Source of the DNA: an uncultured Eubacteriales bacterium
GTDB lineage: Bacteria; Bacillota; Clostridia; Lachnospirales; Lachnospiraceae
Assembly (NCBI GenBank): GCA_900314525.1
Contig: OMVN01000006.1
Span: 24,651-88,650, forward strand
DNA: 64,000 bases
Reading direction: 5' to 3'
Shown here: in pieces, positions 50,967 to 60,571 of the stretch
How positions within the stretch are numbered: the first letter of the stretch is position 1
Layout of the letters: the number at the start of each line of letters is the position of its first letter
The notes under the pieces: model-generated
Seen by the model: the letters and a program-made list of their open reading frames with translations, nothing else
The model's database searches: none
Told to the model about the DNA's origin: nothing
Program-made: the position numbers and the translations under genes

Positions 50967-52496
50967 TTACAGGTTTGTATATCCCATTAATTCTTTATCT
51001 ATTTCTCTTGCTGCATTTTTTCCTTCAGCTATTGCCCAAACAACAAGAGACTGACCTCTGTGCATATCACCAGCTGTAAAAACCATGTCTTTTGAAGTTT
51101 TGTATGATTCTGGTTTAGTTTTTACATTTGACCGGTTGTCTGTTTCAATTTCAAATCCATCTGTTACATATTTCTGACTGCCTAAAAATCCAGCTGCAAT
51201 CAAAACTAATTGTGCAGGAATTGTCTTCTCACTCCCACTTACTTCTTTTATAATTCTCTTACCTGTTTTTTCGTCAGTTACAAATTCAAGTCCAACTGTA
51301 AGAGCTCCGCTTACTTCACCATTCTTGTCTTTTATGAATTCCTTTACTGTTGTCTTATATACTCTTGGATCCTTTCCAAATTTATATATTGCTTCTTCCT
51401 GGCCATAATCAGTCTTTTTGATTTTAGGCCATTCTGGCCATGAATTACTTTCTGTTCTTTTTTCAGGAGGTTCAGGCATCATCTCAAGCTGAGTTACTGA
51501 CTTACAACCTAATCTTATACATGTTCCTACACAGTCATTTCCTGTATCTCCGCCTCCAATAACTACTACATCTTTTCCTTCCACATCTTTAAAAGAATTT
51601 TTATCAATCTTAAATTTCGCATTTTCCAGCTTCTTTGTAACATTGCCAAGAAATTCAACTGCAAAGTGAATTCCTTTGCTTTCTCTTCCTTTAACTTTAA
51701 TATCTCTTGGATTCGATGCGCCACATGCAAGGACTACTGCATCATATTTGCCCTTCAATTCATCTGCACTGATATTTTTTACATTTTCAGAAAATATTGC
51801 TGTATTATCTTTAGTTCCACATACATTTACATTTGTGATAAATTCAATTCCAGAATCCTTCATAATCTGTATTCTTCGTTCTATTACTGATTTATCAAGT
51901 TTCATGTTTGGAATTCCATACCTTAACAGGCCGCCAATTCTGTCACTTCTCTCATATACAGTTACTAAATGTCCTCTTTGATTAAGAAAAATTGCTGCAG
52001 ACAAGCCCGATGGACCACTTCCAACAACAGCTACCCTTTTCCCTGTTCTTACAAGAGGTTCTCTTCCTTTTACAAGATTATTTTCAAAGGCATATTCAAT
52101 TATTGTTTTCTCATTTTCTTTTGTGCTTACTGGTTCATCATACAAACCGCAAGCACATGCAGCTTCACAAAGTGCAGGACAAACCCTTGATGTAAATTCT
52201 GGAAGAGGATGGGTCATAGAAAGTCTGTCATAAGCTTTTTCAAATAATCCTCTGTATACTAAATCATTTAATTCTGGTACCAGATTATGAAGAGGACATC
52301 CTGATGCCATTCCTCCAATCATCACACCAGCCTGACAAAATGCTACTCCGCAGTCCATACATCTTGCCGCCTGCAACTGCTGTTTTTTTACATCCTGCAA
52401 ACTATGAAATTCATTAAAGTTTTTAATTCTTTCTTTTTCTGGTGTCACAGGTCCATCCTGTCTTTTATATTCTAAAAATCCAGTTATTTTTCCCAT
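50967..52496 (-). CDS. gltD: Glutamate synthase small subunit
   Basis: GltD passes electrons from NADPH to the large subunit. The 509-residue protein has N-terminal iron-sulfur cysteines (CMDCGVAFCQAG, CPLHNL, CPALCEAACACGL), an FAD loop (VVGSGPSGLSAA) and a second nucleotide loop (VVIGGGDTGNDCVG). It starts ten bases after the gltB stop. Some GltD homologues belong to other enzymes, but the adjacency to gltB settles the call. Confidence 0.95.
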   Translation of the reverse strand: MGKITGFLEYKRQDGPVTPEKERIKNFNEFHSLQDVKKQQLQAARCMDCGVAFCQAGVMIGGMASGCPLHNLVPELNDLVYRGLFEKAYDRLSMTHPLPEFTSRVCPALCEAACACGLYDEPVSTKENEKTIIEYAFENNLVKGREPLVRTGKRVAVVGSGPSGLSAAIFLNQRGHLVTVYERSDRIGGLLRYGIPNMKLDKSVIERRIQIMKDSGIEFITNVNVCGTKDNTAIFSENVKNISADELKGKYDAVVLACGASNPRDIKVKGRESKGIHFAVEFLGNVTKKLENAKFKIDKNSFKDVEGKDVVVIGGGDTGNDCVGTCIRLGCKSVTQLEMMPEPPEKRTESNSWPEWPKIKKTDYGQEEAIYKFGKDPRVYKTTVKEFIKDKNGEVSGALTVGLEFVTDEKTGKRIIKEVSGSEKTIPAQLVLIAAGFLGSQKYVTDGFEIETDNRSNVKTKPESYKTSKDMVFTAGDMHRGQSLVVWAIAEGKNAAREIDKELMGYTNL

Positions 52497-52505
52497 ATTG
52501 TCCTC

Positions 52506-55500
52506 CTATCCTACTAATTTTGTAAATGCTTCAATTTGTGCCTGTTCATGACTCATTCCCTGTTCCTCATATTCTGCGGTAAGTTTCATCATCTCTTTAT
52601 AATCTATAGGAATAATCTTTTTAAAATGAGGTATATAATTATCAAAATCTTCTAATATTTTCTTTCCCTTTACAGAACCAGTATATTTAACATGTTTTTC
52701 TATAAGATTTTTTATATTAGCAATATCATTCTTGTGTTCCACTATTTCCATGCTCACCATCTCTTTGTTGAGATTTTTGTACAATGTGCTATCTTCATCT
52801 AAGACATAGGCAATTCCTCCACTCATTCCTGCTGCAAAATTCTTACCAGTTGCTCCTAATATCAGGGCAATTCCACCTGTCATGTATTCACATCCATGCT
52901 CTCCTACGCCCTCAACAACTGCATTTGCACCAGAGTTTCTAACACAGAATCGCTCGCCTGCTATTCCTCCTATATAAGCCTCTCCTGAAGTTGCTCCGTA
53001 AAGTGCAACATTTCCTATAATAATATTATCTTCTGGGCTATACTTTGCGTCGTCTGGAGTGTGTACAATAAGTTTTCCACCTGAAAGACCTTTTCCAAAA
53101 TAATCATTGCTATCACCAGAAAGTCTGAGTGTAAGTCCTTTAGGAATAAATGCTCCAAAGCTCTGTCCACCTGAACCCTTACAATCAATTGTAATTGTAT
53201 CTTCATCAAATCCTTCTTTAGATGATTTTGTTATCTCTGTTCCAAGGATTGTTCCAAAACTTCGGTCTATATTGGAAACAACTATTTCTCTTGAATATTT
53301 ATCAGCACAACTATTGTGATTTTTCAAAATTTCCTTTATCTTTTTATCCTTTAAAAGAACTGCTTCATCTTTTGTCTTTTCAAGTTCGAAATTATATGCT
53401 GATTTTTCATCAAATACCTGTTTTTTCCTATCTATCTTAGTCATATCTGCAAGTATTCTGTCCAGATTCATTATCTTTGATTTTTCTTCTAATAACTTAT
53501 CTTCAAAATCACCTTCTTTTACTTTCAGAAGATCTGTTCTTCCAACAAGTTCTTTAATACTTCTGACACCAAGTTTTGCCATATATTCTCTTAATTCTTC
53601 TGCAATAAAAATCATAAAGTTTTCAATATACTCTGGCTTGCCACTAAATCTTTTTCTAAGCTGTGGATTCTGTGTTGCAACTCCCATTGGACATGTATCC
53701 TGCTGGCACGCCCTCATCATTACACAACCCATAGTAATAAGAGGTGCTGTTGCAAATCCAAATTCCTCTGCTCCTAAAATTGCTGCTATTGCAACATCTC
53801 TTCCGCTCATAAGCTTTCCATCAGTTTCTATTACCACCTTATTTCTGAGACCATTTAATGTAAGAGTCTGATGTGTCTCTGCAAGACCTATTTCCCATGG
53901 CATGCCTGCATTATGTATAGAACTAAGAGGTGCTGCTCCTGTTCCTCCATCATATCCGGAAATTAGTATTACACCTGCACCTGCCTTTGCCACTCCTGCT
54001 GCAACTGTACCAACACCTGCTTCTGATACGAGTTTAACTGATATTCTTGCATTTTTATTTGCGTTCTTAAGGTCATATATTAATTGAGCAAGATCCTCAA
54101 TTGAATAAATATCATGATGAGGTGGAGGTGAAATAAGACTTACACCTGGTGTGGAATGACGTGTCTTTGCAATCCATGGATAAACTTTCTTTCCAGGAAG
54201 ATGTCCTCCTTCGCCTGGTTTAGCACCCTGTGCCATCTTAATCTGTATTTCCTTTGCACTTGCTAAATATTTGCTTGTAACTCCGAATCTTCCACTAGCT
54301 ACCTGCTTTATTGCAGAACTTCTGTCATTATCAGTTCCTGCTGACTCTAATCTCTCATCACTTTCACCGCCTTCACCACTATTAGATTTACCGTGAAGGT
54401 GATTCATAGCAATTGCAAGTGTCTGATGTGCCTCCTCTGATATAGAGCCATAAGACATTGCACCAGTCTTGAATTTCTTGACTATTGATTCTACACTTTC
54501 TACTTCCTCTACTGGCACACCAGATTCTGGATATGAAAATTCAAGAAGATTTCTTAAATATCCTGTCTTTTCACTATTTACCATTTCTGTATATTGCTTA
54601 AACTTTTTATAATCTCCTTCTCTTGTAGCTGTCTGAAGCATATGTATTGTCTGAGGATTATACCTGTGATTTTCTCCCTGACTTCTGGCCTTATGTCTTC
54701 CAATAGCCTCGAGTTCAAGATTAGTGTCAAGTCCAACAGGGTCAAAAGCTCTGCTATGCTGTGCCTCTATATTTTTTCCAATATCTTCTAGTGAAATTCC
54801 GCCGACCCTTGTGACTGTTCCTCTGAAATATTCATTAATAACACTCTCTGAAATACCAATAGCTTCAAACATTTTACTTCCCTGATATGACTGAATTGTT
54901 GATATTCCCATTTTTGATGCTATTTTTACTATTCCCCCAAGAACTGCCCTATCATAATCTTCTTCTGCTGCATAATAATCCTTGTCTAGCAGACTATCTT
55001 CGATTAATTCCTTTATTGTTGCATGTGCAAGATAAGGATTAACCGCTGATGCTCCGTATCCTAAAAGTGTTGCAAAATGATGTACTTCTCTAGGTTCTCC
55101 AGATTCTAATATAAGAGACATAGATGTACATTTTTTTGTTTCAACAAGATGATTATGAACAGCTGAAACTGCCAGGAGTGAAGGAATGGCTACATGATTT
55201 TCATCAACACCTCTGTCTGAAAGTATTAAAACATTTGCTCCCTCCCTGTATGCTTTATCTACTTCAACAAAAAGATGATCTAATGCCCTCTTCATTGGTG
55301 TGTTCTTATAAAATAGCAATGAAACAACTGATGATTTGATTCCGTCTCTGTCAAGTGATTTGATTTTTAACATATCCAGATCATTTAGAATTGGATTATT
55401 TATTTTCAGAACGTGACAGTTTCTGGCATCTTCTCTCAGAAGATTTCCATTTTTTCCTACATAAACTGTTGTAGAAGTTACTATTTTTTCTCTCTGTGCA

Positions 55501-57086
55501 TCAATTGGAGGATTTGTAACCTGAGCAAATAACTGTTTAAAATAATAAAACAGTGGCTGATATTTCTCTGACAAAACAGCTATTGGTGTATCCACACCCA
55601 TTGAGCCTATCTGTTCTGCACTGTTAAGAGCCATATTTCTGATACTTTCATGATAATTTTCATATGTATAACCAAAAGCCTTCTGAAGTTTCTTCCTCTC
55701 ATCACCCTGGATTGCAGGTACCTGTTCATTAGGAACTTTTATATCTTTTAATTTCATAAGAGACATATCAAGCCATTCACCAAATGGTTTTTTCCCAGAA
55801 TATTTTTCTTTTATCTCCTCATTGGTATATATCTTCTTATCAACTGTATCAACCAGCAACATCTTTCCTGGATATAATCTGTCTTTCTTGATAATATGAG
55901 ACTCATCAAGCGGAAGAACTCCAACCTCGGATGCAAGGATAAGTCTGCCATCATCAGTAACAATGTATCTGGAAGGTCTAAGTCCATTTCTATCTAAAAT
56001 TGCACCCATAACATCTCCATCGGAGAATAGAATTGATGCTGGACCATCCCATGGTTCCATCATAGTTGCATAATACTGATAAAAATCTCTTTCATCTTTT
56101 GAAAGCGTATCATTATGATCCCATGGCTCAGGAATTGTAATCATTGCTGCAAGTGGAAGGTCCATTCCACTCATCATTAAGAATTCAAGAGTATTATCTA
56201 ACATTGCTGAATCAGACCCACTAGAAGAAATTACAGGAAGAACTTTTGTCATGTCTTCCAAACTAAATTTTTCAGAATACATTGTTTCTTCTCTTGCAAG
56301 CATCTTGTCTGCATTACCCTTAATGGTATTTATCTCACCATTATGTACTATGAGTCTGTTTGGATGTGCTCTGTTCCAGCTTGGATTTGTATTTGTAGAA
56401 AATCTTGAATGTACAAGTGCTACTGCTGATTTAAAATCTAAATCTTCAAGATCTTTAAAGAATTTTCTAAGCTGTCCTACAAGAAACATTCCCTTGTAAA
56501 CAATAGTTCTGCACGAAAGTGATGGTATGTAAGTATTAATATTACTCTGCTCAAATTCTCGTCTGGCAATGTAAAGTTTTCTGTCAAAGTCAAGATCCGT
56601 ATTGCATTCCTCTGGTTTTTCTATAAAAACCTGTCTAATCACTGGCATGTTATCTCTTGCTTTTTCACCTAAAATTTCAGGATAAATATCTGCATTTCTC
56701 CATGCAATTATTTTCATGCCATTCTTTTTAATAATTGTTTCAAACATTGATTTTGCCTGTCTGAGTAACAAATCATTTTGTGGAAAAAATATCATTCCAA
56801 CAGCATATTCCCTTTTGTCTGGTAAATCTGCTCCCTGTTTTTTCATAATTTTTTTGAAAAAATCATGTGGTATCTGTGTAAGTATTCCAACTCCGTCTCC
56901 AGTTTTTCCATCTGCGTCTTTTCCTGCCCTGTGTTCTAAGTTCTCCACAATGCTAAGAGCATCTGATACTATGCTGTGACTTGCAATACCATTAATGTTT
57001 ACAATTGCCCCTATACCACAATTATCATGCTCAAATGACTGATTATATAACCCGTCTTTTCTCAGTTTTTCCAATACTCTATCCAA
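52506..57086 (-). CDS. gltB: Glutamate synthase large subunit
   Basis: GltB takes ammonia from glutamine and adds it to 2-oxoglutarate, making two glutamates. The 1526-residue protein has the class II amidotransferase start after a short propeptide (FEHDN then CGIGAIVNING, so the nucleophile is Cys23), the FMN/synthase domain with GEGGESDERLESAG and GYDGGTGAAPLSSIHNAG, the 3Fe-4S cysteines in CVMMRACQQDTCPMG, and a C-terminal GXGXG beta-helix (VEGVGEHGCEYMTGG). First gene of gltB-gltD-glnN. AAGGAGG precedes the ATG. A terminator-type hairpin lies between its promoter and ribosome-binding site. Confidence 0.96.
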   Translation of the reverse strand: MDRVLEKLRKDGLYNQSFEHDNCGIGAIVNINGIASHSIVSDALSIVENLEHRAGKDADGKTGDGVGILTQIPHDFFKKIMKKQGADLPDKREYAVGMIFFPQNDLLLRQAKSMFETIIKKNGMKIIAWRNADIYPEILGEKARDNMPVIRQVFIEKPEECNTDLDFDRKLYIARREFEQSNINTYIPSLSCRTIVYKGMFLVGQLRKFFKDLEDLDFKSAVALVHSRFSTNTNPSWNRAHPNRLIVHNGEINTIKGNADKMLAREETMYSEKFSLEDMTKVLPVISSSGSDSAMLDNTLEFLMMSGMDLPLAAMITIPEPWDHNDTLSKDERDFYQYYATMMEPWDGPASILFSDGDVMGAILDRNGLRPSRYIVTDDGRLILASEVGVLPLDESHIIKKDRLYPGKMLLVDTVDKKIYTNEEIKEKYSGKKPFGEWLDMSLMKLKDIKVPNEQVPAIQGDERKKLQKAFGYTYENYHESIRNMALNSAEQIGSMGVDTPIAVLSEKYQPLFYYFKQLFAQVTNPPIDAQREKIVTSTTVYVGKNGNLLREDARNCHVLKINNPILNDLDMLKIKSLDRDGIKSSVVSLLFYKNTPMKRALDHLFVEVDKAYREGANVLILSDRGVDENHVAIPSLLAVSAVHNHLVETKKCTSMSLILESGEPREVHHFATLLGYGASAVNPYLAHATIKELIEDSLLDKDYYAAEEDYDRAVLGGIVKIASKMGISTIQSYQGSKMFEAIGISESVINEYFRGTVTRVGGISLEDIGKNIEAQHSRAFDPVGLDTNLELEAIGRHKARSQGENHRYNPQTIHMLQTATREGDYKKFKQYTEMVNSEKTGYLRNLLEFSYPESGVPVEEVESVESIVKKFKTGAMSYGSISEEAHQTLAIAMNHLHGKSNSGEGGESDERLESAGTDNDRSSAIKQVASGRFGVTSKYLASAKEIQIKMAQGAKPGEGGHLPGKKVYPWIAKTRHSTPGVSLISPPPHHDIYSIEDLAQLIYDLKNANKNARISVKLVSEAGVGTVAAGVAKAGAGVILISGYDGGTGAAPLSSIHNAGMPWEIGLAETHQTLTLNGLRNKVVIETDGKLMSGRDVAIAAILGAEEFGFATAPLITMGCVMMRACQQDTCPMGVATQNPQLRKRFSGKPEYIENFMIFIAEELREYMAKLGVRSIKELVGRTDLLKVKEGDFEDKLLEEKSKIMNLDRILADMTKIDRKKQVFDEKSAYNFELEKTKDEAVLLKDKKIKEILKNHNSCADKYSREIVVSNIDRSFGTILGTEITKSSKEGFDEDTITIDCKGSGGQSFGAFIPKGLTLRLSGDSNDYFGKGLSGGKLIVHTPDDAKYSPEDNIIIGNVALYGATSGEAYIGGIAGERFCVRNSGANAVVEGVGEHGCEYMTGGIALILGATGKNFAAGMSGGIAYVLDEDSTLYKNLNKEMVSMEIVEHKNDIANIKNLIEKHVKYTGSVKGKKILEDFDNYIPHFKKIIPIDYKEMMKLTAEYEEQGMSHEQAQIEAFTKLVG

Positions 57087-57112
57087 AACAATTCCTCCTT
57101 AATGCAGAAAAA

Positions 57113-57139
57113 GGCGCTTCGAATATAATTCGAAGCGCC
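57113..57139 (-). terminator. Terminator-type hairpin in the gltB leader (candidate attenuator)
   Basis: GGCGCTTCGAA and TTCGAAGCGCC form a perfect eleven-pair stem, followed on the minus strand by five T and, a few bases later, by the gltB ribosome-binding site. The promoter at 57194-57222 is upstream of it, and no promoter fits between, so transcription must pass the hairpin to reach gltB. Confidence 0.7.
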
Positions 57140-57193
57140 CTCGCTCATTTGATATTTAAATCTGTATTAAAATTTCAGTACTAAATTGAGAAC

Positions 57194-57222
57194 AGTTTAA
57201 ATCTATTTTTTTTAATTGTCAA
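57194..57222 (-). promoter_or_regulatory. Promoter of gltB
   Basis: On the minus strand TTGACA (57217-57222) and TAAACT (57194-57199) are 17 bases apart, about 108 bases before the gltB ATG. Confidence 0.7.
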
Positions 57223-57238
57223 GAGATTTTTATAATTT

Positions 57239-58078
57239 TTATTTACCTCTGTATCTCAGCTGCCAGAAACTTACTGCAGATGCTGCTGCGACATTTAATG
57301 AATCTATGCCCTCTCTCATTGGAATTAATGCAGTGTAATCGCATTTATCAATAGTTTCCTGAGGAAGTCCATATCCCTCATTTCCCATAATAATTGCTAA
57401 CTTTTTCTCACTGTTTAATTCATTATCATCAATCGTTACCGAATCTTCCCTAAGTGCCATTGCAACCGTCTTATATCCATTTTTCATAAGTTCACTATAT
57501 ATTTCTTCTGTACTTCCCACTGCCCACGGAATCTGAAATATGCATCCCATACTTACTCTGCTTGCTCTTCTATACAACGGATCACTACATCCCTTAGTAA
57601 GCAATATCAGATCAATTGACAGTGCTGCGGCAGATCTTACAATTGCTCCAATATTAGTTGGATTTTCTACATCGTCAAGTACAACTATACGGTGATAATC
57701 TCTCCCTAATATCTCACCTAAATTTCTCTCTTTTCGCCTTTTCATAAGACAAAGCATACCACGTGTCAGAAGAAATCCTGTAAGTGTTCTAAACTGATTC
57801 TCTTCTGCCTCAAATACAGAAATTTCTACATTATTTTGTCTCTCATATTCTTCGATAAATTCAAAAACATCCTGCTCTTCATTACATATTTGACCAGCTT
57901 CTCTTAATATTTTTACAGGTTCATATCCTGCCTTAAGAGCCCTTAAAATAACAAGAGGACTTTCTGTAATAAAATACCCCGGTGCAGGTTCTAGCATATG
58001 CTTTAACTGTCTCTCTCTTTTCTTGTGAAATTCCTCAATTCTCTGGTCTTCAATTGTATCTATTATTATTTTTATCAT
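57239..58078 (-). CDS. SpoU/TrmH-family RNA 2'-O-methyltransferase
   Basis: The 279-residue protein has an N-terminal substrate-binding part and a SPOUT knot domain: motif 1 DDVENPTNIGAIVRSAAAL, motif 2 AIIMGNEGYGLP and motif 3 IPMREGIDSLNVAAASAV. It should methylate a ribose in rRNA or tRNA; the target base cannot be named. It is a single gene upstream of gltB in transcription order. Confidence 0.93.
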   Translation of the reverse strand: MIKIIIDTIEDQRIEEFHKKRERQLKHMLEPAPGYFITESPLVILRALKAGYEPVKILREAGQICNEEQDVFEFIEEYERQNNVEISVFEAEENQFRTLTGFLLTRGMLCLMKRRKERNLGEILGRDYHRIVVLDDVENPTNIGAIVRSAAALSIDLILLTKGCSDPLYRRASRVSMGCIFQIPWAVGSTEEIYSELMKNGYKTVAMALREDSVTIDDNELNSEKKLAIIMGNEGYGLPQETIDKCDYTALIPMREGIDSLNVAAASAVSFWQLRYRGK

Positions 58079-58121
58079 TTTCTTTCCTGTTCCAAATAAT
58101 TAAAAATGTTTATAATTATAA

Positions 58122-58748
58122 CTATTTTATTTCATCTATTTCATAACTATTTCTGTAAATATTCAGTTTATATCTATGTTCAGTCCCATCTTTCGTTGTT
58201 AAAATCAATTCTGTTTGACCTATATCTGTAAAATTTGCATTAATGATGTAAGTACCAATTCCTTCATCATATCCGATACTTACCTCCCCAAACTTTTTAT
58301 TTTTCAGAGATACTTCACAAGTATCGTCGTATGAGAGTTCGTCTGAACATGGCAAAAGGCTTGTATTATATACATTTCTTCCATTTACAAACACCAACAA
58401 TGTCATCACAGCAATAATAAACAGATTAATCATAAACTGAGCTATCCTTAGTTTTCTGTCGTGAAATATAAATAAACCGCAAGTAACAAATGTTGCCAAA
58501 CAAAAAATAACTGTCAGTATATGCTTAGGAAAATATGAGACCATTTCTGTAAGATATAACCTGTAAAAGAATCCAAGGAATAACATCATACTACTCAGAA
58601 CTATTACTCCCCACCACTTTTCTTTTTTAATATACCATCCAATATATCCCATTGGTATGGTACATAATGTCCAGATTCCCCAGAGTGGATAATACCTAAA
58701 AATCCCCCATCCGTCTGCGTTAAACGGTACCTGTACAAGATATACCAA
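58122..58748 (-). pseudogene. Membrane protein, 5'-truncated at a deletion junction
   Basis: The frame codes for about 208 residues with four membrane helices (for example YYPLWGIWTLCTIPMGYIGW, MLFLGFFYRLYL) and a C-terminal extracellular domain with SYDDTCEVSLKNKKFGEVSIG. I do not recognise the family. It has no proper start: the frame is open further upstream (DQPLVYLVQVPFNADGWG) but there it meets the prophage endolysin sequence in another frame. It is thus missing its 5' end. Confidence 0.65.
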
Positions 58749-59068
58749 CGGCTGATCTTATATCCATCTGCATCCTCCATATCAATGTATATCCCAAGTG
58801 ATGGCTTGTGTCCCAATGCAATCCTAATTGCATGTTTTGCTTCACTTACACCATCAGCGTCATTAAGTGCATAAGAATAAATATACAGTCCGTATGGTAT
58901 TCCAAGCCTCTCACATTCTGTGATATTTCTCTCTGCCTTTTCATCATCCTGATTAACCTGATTACTTCCTAATCCTGCTCTTATAATTGCAAATTTTATC
59001 CCTGATGACTTCACTATATTCCAGTCTATATCTCCCTGATGTCTTGATACGTCTACTCCCCTTATCAT
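58604..59068 (-). pseudogene. Prophage endolysin (GH25 muramidase), 3'-truncated
   Basis: The first 105 residues are the N-terminal half of a GH25 lysozyme: MIRGVDVSRHQGDIDWNIVK, FAIIRAGLG, and GIYIDMEDADGYK with the catalytic acids in the DxE motif. After ADGYK the homology stops and the frame runs through the 5' end of the neighbouring membrane gene in the wrong frame for 140 bases. Start placed at 59068, seven bases after GGGGGAG, not at the longer in-frame Met. A holin gene overlaps in position just upstream, so this is a lysis cassette cut by a deletion. Confidence 0.8.
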
Positions 59069-59072
59069 AGAC

Positions 59073-59282
59073 TCACTCCCCCTTATCATCAAGTTCTGGA
59101 AGCCCCGCCACACTTGTAAGGACAGAAATTGCAGCTGCCAGTCCCGCCGTACCCAGCACAGTAATCCAGTCTACCTGGCTAATTGCTTTCGCAGCGGGAA
59201 TCATGGCAACTGCACTCTGACAGAATGTTTTCAATGCTCTGATTCCTGCAGCCTGAAACCATCTTTTCATATCTTTACCCAT
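59073..59282 (-). CDS. Prophage holin (r1t-like)
   Basis: This 69-residue protein has two membrane segments (AGIRALKTFCQSAVAMIPA and WITVLGTAGLAAAISVLTSV) separated by a short loop, the layout and wording (VDW...GTAGLAAAISVL) of small r1t-type phage holins. GGGAG precedes the ATG by nine bases. It sits directly before the truncated endolysin; no other phage gene is present in the window. Confidence 0.8.
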   Translation of the reverse strand: MGKDMKRWFQAAGIRALKTFCQSAVAMIPAAKAISQVDWITVLGTAGLAAAISVLTSVAGLPELDDKGE

Positions 59283-59353
59283 ATATAATTACTCCCATTA
59301 ATGTTTGTTATAATTATATTTATGCACTGAGAGTATAAATGGTTATTATATTT

Positions 59354-59800
59354 TTATATCTTCATTTCCATATATGGTAATACACTAAATCCATTTTTAT
59401 GGTACACATCTATGGCGCGTTTATTATCCTCCTCAACCTCAAGTCGGATCACACAATTTGGGTTGTTTTCCATAACAAACTGAATAAACTCACTTCCTAT
59501 TCCCCTGCCACGATATTCCTCCATGACATAAATATCCTCAATCCACACGCATGGCTTACCAAATTCCGTAGAAAAACTTTTAGCAATCATTCCATACCCC
59601 ACGACAACTCCAGCCATCTCAAAGACATATCCCTCTGCATATGGATTATCTCCTAAACACGCCTCAATATCTCTTTTAAATATCTCATCTGAACCATTGG
59701 ATAAAACTGCAGGTGATGCATAAAAAACACGCATCATATCAGCCACTATCTTCCTATCTTCCGATTTCATTATTCTGATAATTTCTTTTTCATTACTCAT
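59354..59800 (-). CDS. GNAT-family N-acetyltransferase
   Basis: The 148-residue protein is a single GNAT domain: EDIYVMEEYRGRGIGSEFIQ holds the acetyl-CoA loop (RGRGIG), and VIRLEVEEDNKRAIDVYHKNGF follows. The length is normal. Substrate unknown. Monocistronic. Confidence 0.93.
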   Translation of the reverse strand: MSNEKEIIRIMKSEDRKIVADMMRVFYASPAVLSNGSDEIFKRDIEACLGDNPYAEGYVFEMAGVVVGYGMIAKSFSTEFGKPCVWIEDIYVMEEYRGRGIGSEFIQFVMENNPNCVIRLEVEEDNKRAIDVYHKNGFSVLPYMEMKI

Positions 59801-59900
59801 TAAAAACTATCTCCAGTCTGCAAGTTTATTTATTATGAAACACTCAATATTTGTCAATAAATTATGTTTCCAATTATCATCGTATATTTTCTTACTTTCA

Positions 59901-60551
59901 TTATTTATCAAACATATTTAAAAGCGAAATTAAATCATCTACCTCATAATCTGCCTGTTCGTCTTTACACGTAACTTTCCAGTATTTTCCAAAACCCTGT
60001 TTTATCCATACTGTTTTCATTCCCATTTTATTAGCTGGAATTATGTCATTATCAACTCTGTCACCAACCATCAATGCATTTTCTGGTTTACAATTTGCCC
60101 TGGATAATGCAATTTCAAATATTCTTTTGTCAGGTTTTGATACTCCCTCTTCTGCAGATGCAATTACCAAATCTATGTATTTTAATATACCATGTTGTTC
60201 TAATCTGTCAGAAGTTCCCAATGACTGGTTTGCTATAATTCCAATCTTATATTTCTTACTCAGTACTTCTAAACATCTAACTGAATCTGGGTATAATTCT
60301 TCATCCTCTATATGCCACTTTGGCAATGAAACACCATGTATTTCACATATTTCATGATCGCCTTTTCTGTTTTCTTTATATAGACTGATTGCTTCATCAT
60401 ATATATTTTGAAATGGTACATTTGCTGCATCTGCAACATCCTGTAATCTATGTAAATATGCCTTTTCCTCATTCATTAATGTAGAACCCACATCAAAAAA
60501 TAACCATTCGGAATCGTCTATTCTAATTACTTTTAATTTTTCTCTGCTCAT
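59901..60551 (-). CDS. HAD-superfamily hydrolase
   Basis: The 216-residue protein has the four HAD motifs: FFDVGSTL near the N-terminus (nucleophile Asp; the second Asp of the usual DxD is replaced by Gly), IANQS, the lysine in GVSKPDKRIF and MVGDRVDNDI. A helical cap lies between motifs I and II. It resembles YjjG-like or phosphoglycolate-type phosphatases; the substrate cannot be told. It follows the methyltransferase gene by 20 bases. Confidence 0.9.
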   Translation of the reverse strand: MSREKLKVIRIDDSEWLFFDVGSTLMNEEKAYLHRLQDVADAANVPFQNIYDEAISLYKENRKGDHEICEIHGVSLPKWHIEDEELYPDSVRCLEVLSKKYKIGIIANQSLGTSDRLEQHGILKYIDLVIASAEEGVSKPDKRIFEIALSRANCKPENALMVGDRVDNDIIPANKMGMKTVWIKQGFGKYWKVTCKDEQADYEVDDLISLLNMFDK

Positions 60552-60571
60552 AATTTTCCCCCTGTAATTTT

